Source: Deltaproteobacteria bacterium
GTDB lineage: Bacteria > Desulfobacterota > Syntrophobacteria > B119-G9
Direction of reading: 5' to 3'
Length of the DNA: 7,245 nt
Assembly: GCA_003646715.1 (NCBI GenBank)
Contig: QMLL01000081.1
Location: 1-7,245 of the forward strand
Every line of letters begins with the position of its first letter. The stretch's first letter is position 1. The position numbers and the translations under genes were made by a program. The notes below the pieces were generated by a model. That model saw only the letters and a list, made by a program, of their open reading frames with translations, made no database searches and was not told where the DNA came from. Below, in pieces: positions 6,884-7,245 of this stretch.

Positions 6884-6912
6884 ATTGCAGTTTAACTTCC
6901 CTTTGCGGTCAA
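6884..6912 (-). promoter_or_regulatory. Candidate sigma-70-like promoter for fdhA
   Basis: On the minus strand TTGACC (6912-6907, five of six matches) is followed after exactly 17 bases by TGCAAT (6889-6884, four of six). Transcription would start near 6877, giving a leader of roughly 215 bases that includes the dyad, the startless Shine-Dalgarno sequence and the short leader ORF. I looked for a sigma-54 -24/-12 element in the same region and saw none. Chance matches of this strength are possible. Confidence 0.3.
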
Positions 6913-7151
6913 CACAACAGAATGCAAAAACAGCCTACAAGCGCTCCTACCCCACTACCTGACTACTGATGCAGCTATTCGGTTCGTGGTTGTCGGGTAT
7001 CACATTGAGTTTGCTACCGAGATTGAATAGAATTTGAAAACATGATTCAGATACGAAAATCCGCAGCAATGGTCCGTACCAGGTGAAGTTGTCAAGTTCC
7101 ATGGTCACTTGATGGGCAGTCGGATTTGAAAAGATACATATACAAAATTTA

Positions 7152-7173
7152 GCAATTATTTAATGCAATTATT
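7152..7173. repeat. Short direct repeat GCAATTATT x2
   Basis: GCAATTATT occurs at 7152-7160 and again at 7165-7173, 13 bases apart, followed by a partial CAATTGCC. Such spacing could be tandem binding sites for a regulator, but the sequence is simple and AT-rich, so chance is quite possible. Confidence 0.3.
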
Positions 7174-7245
7174 GCCCAATTGCCTTGGAAGGTCAAGGAA
7201 AAACTGGGGAATGATCCCGCTCTAGTGCTTAATATTTTAGTCTCA

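Larger units (their letters stand above)
6701..7245. other. Upstream region of fdhA without a supported gene
   Basis: No reading frame here is convincing. The longest with an ATG is a 51-codon minus-strand frame (7102 to 6947), which has only a weak AAGTGA before its start. A 44-codon plus-strand frame without an ATG (6896-7030) overlaps it. Neither resembles a family I know. The regulatory candidates listed separately occupy the left part. The right end is AT-rich and contains a 13-base-spaced direct repeat (7152-7173). No tRNA, CRISPR or insertion-sequence end is visible. A divergent gene may begin beyond 7245. Confidence 0.5.

Noticed and set aside
7207..7218. Hairpin GGGA-ATGA-TCCC near the right edge
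   Set aside because: There are only four pairs and no T-run or conserved context, so it is expected by chance.
1..7245. CRISPR array, tRNA/rRNA, transposase, toxin-antitoxin or phage genes
   Set aside because: No regularly spaced repeats, cloverleaf, rRNA segment, transposase motif or small paired coding genes were seen on either strand.

Overview
The window looks like a chromosomal segment of an anaerobic bacterium, most plausibly a sulfate-reducing or syntrophic Desulfobacterota-type organism. That is an inference from the type of formate dehydrogenase and its electron-transfer subunit; no phylogenetic marker is present. There are two gene blocks facing each other: a plus-strand block at the left (positions 1-1673) and a minus-strand formate dehydrogenase block (1865-6661).

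Left block. An open frame running in from the window edge (to 335) encodes the C-terminal part of an unrecognised, AT-rich protein. A 105-base gap then leads to a complete 410-residue GT4-like glycosyltransferase (441-1673). The 191-base gap to the convergent fdhE holds two palindromic structures (1763-1781 and 1785-1845) that look like a dispersed palindromic repeat and/or a convergent-gene boundary.

Right block, read on the minus strand from right to left. fdhA (6661-3608) is a selenocysteine-containing, Tat-exported formate dehydrogenase catalytic subunit, interrupted in the raw frame by an in-frame TGA at 6086-6088 with a SECIS-like hairpin just after it. fdhB (3604-2870) follows after a TAATAA junction and encodes an iron-sulfur subunit with exactly 12 cysteines and no membrane anchor. 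A strong intrinsic terminator (2806-2845) lies between fdhB and fdhE (2773-1865), which encodes the cytoplasmic maturation factor. There is no cytochrome b (gamma) subunit. FdhA and FdhB should therefore fold in the cytoplasm with FdhE assistance, be exported together by the Tat signal on FdhA, and act as a soluble periplasmic formate dehydrogenase passing electrons from formate to a periplasmic carrier, as the Desulfovibrio FdhAB enzymes do with cytochrome c3. The cell must also have selA, selB, selC, fdhD and molybdenum or tungsten cofactor genes outside the window.

The 584 bases upstream of fdhA (6662-7245) hold no gene I can support. They contain a structured-looking leader: a possible promoter, a dyad, a perfect Shine-Dalgarno sequence with no start codon, and a possible 10-codon leader ORF whose stop overlaps the fdhA ribosome binding site. 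I did not find a wholly new system. The most interesting points are the Sec decoding, the terminator inside the fdh cluster, the leader region and the palindromes at 1763-1845.
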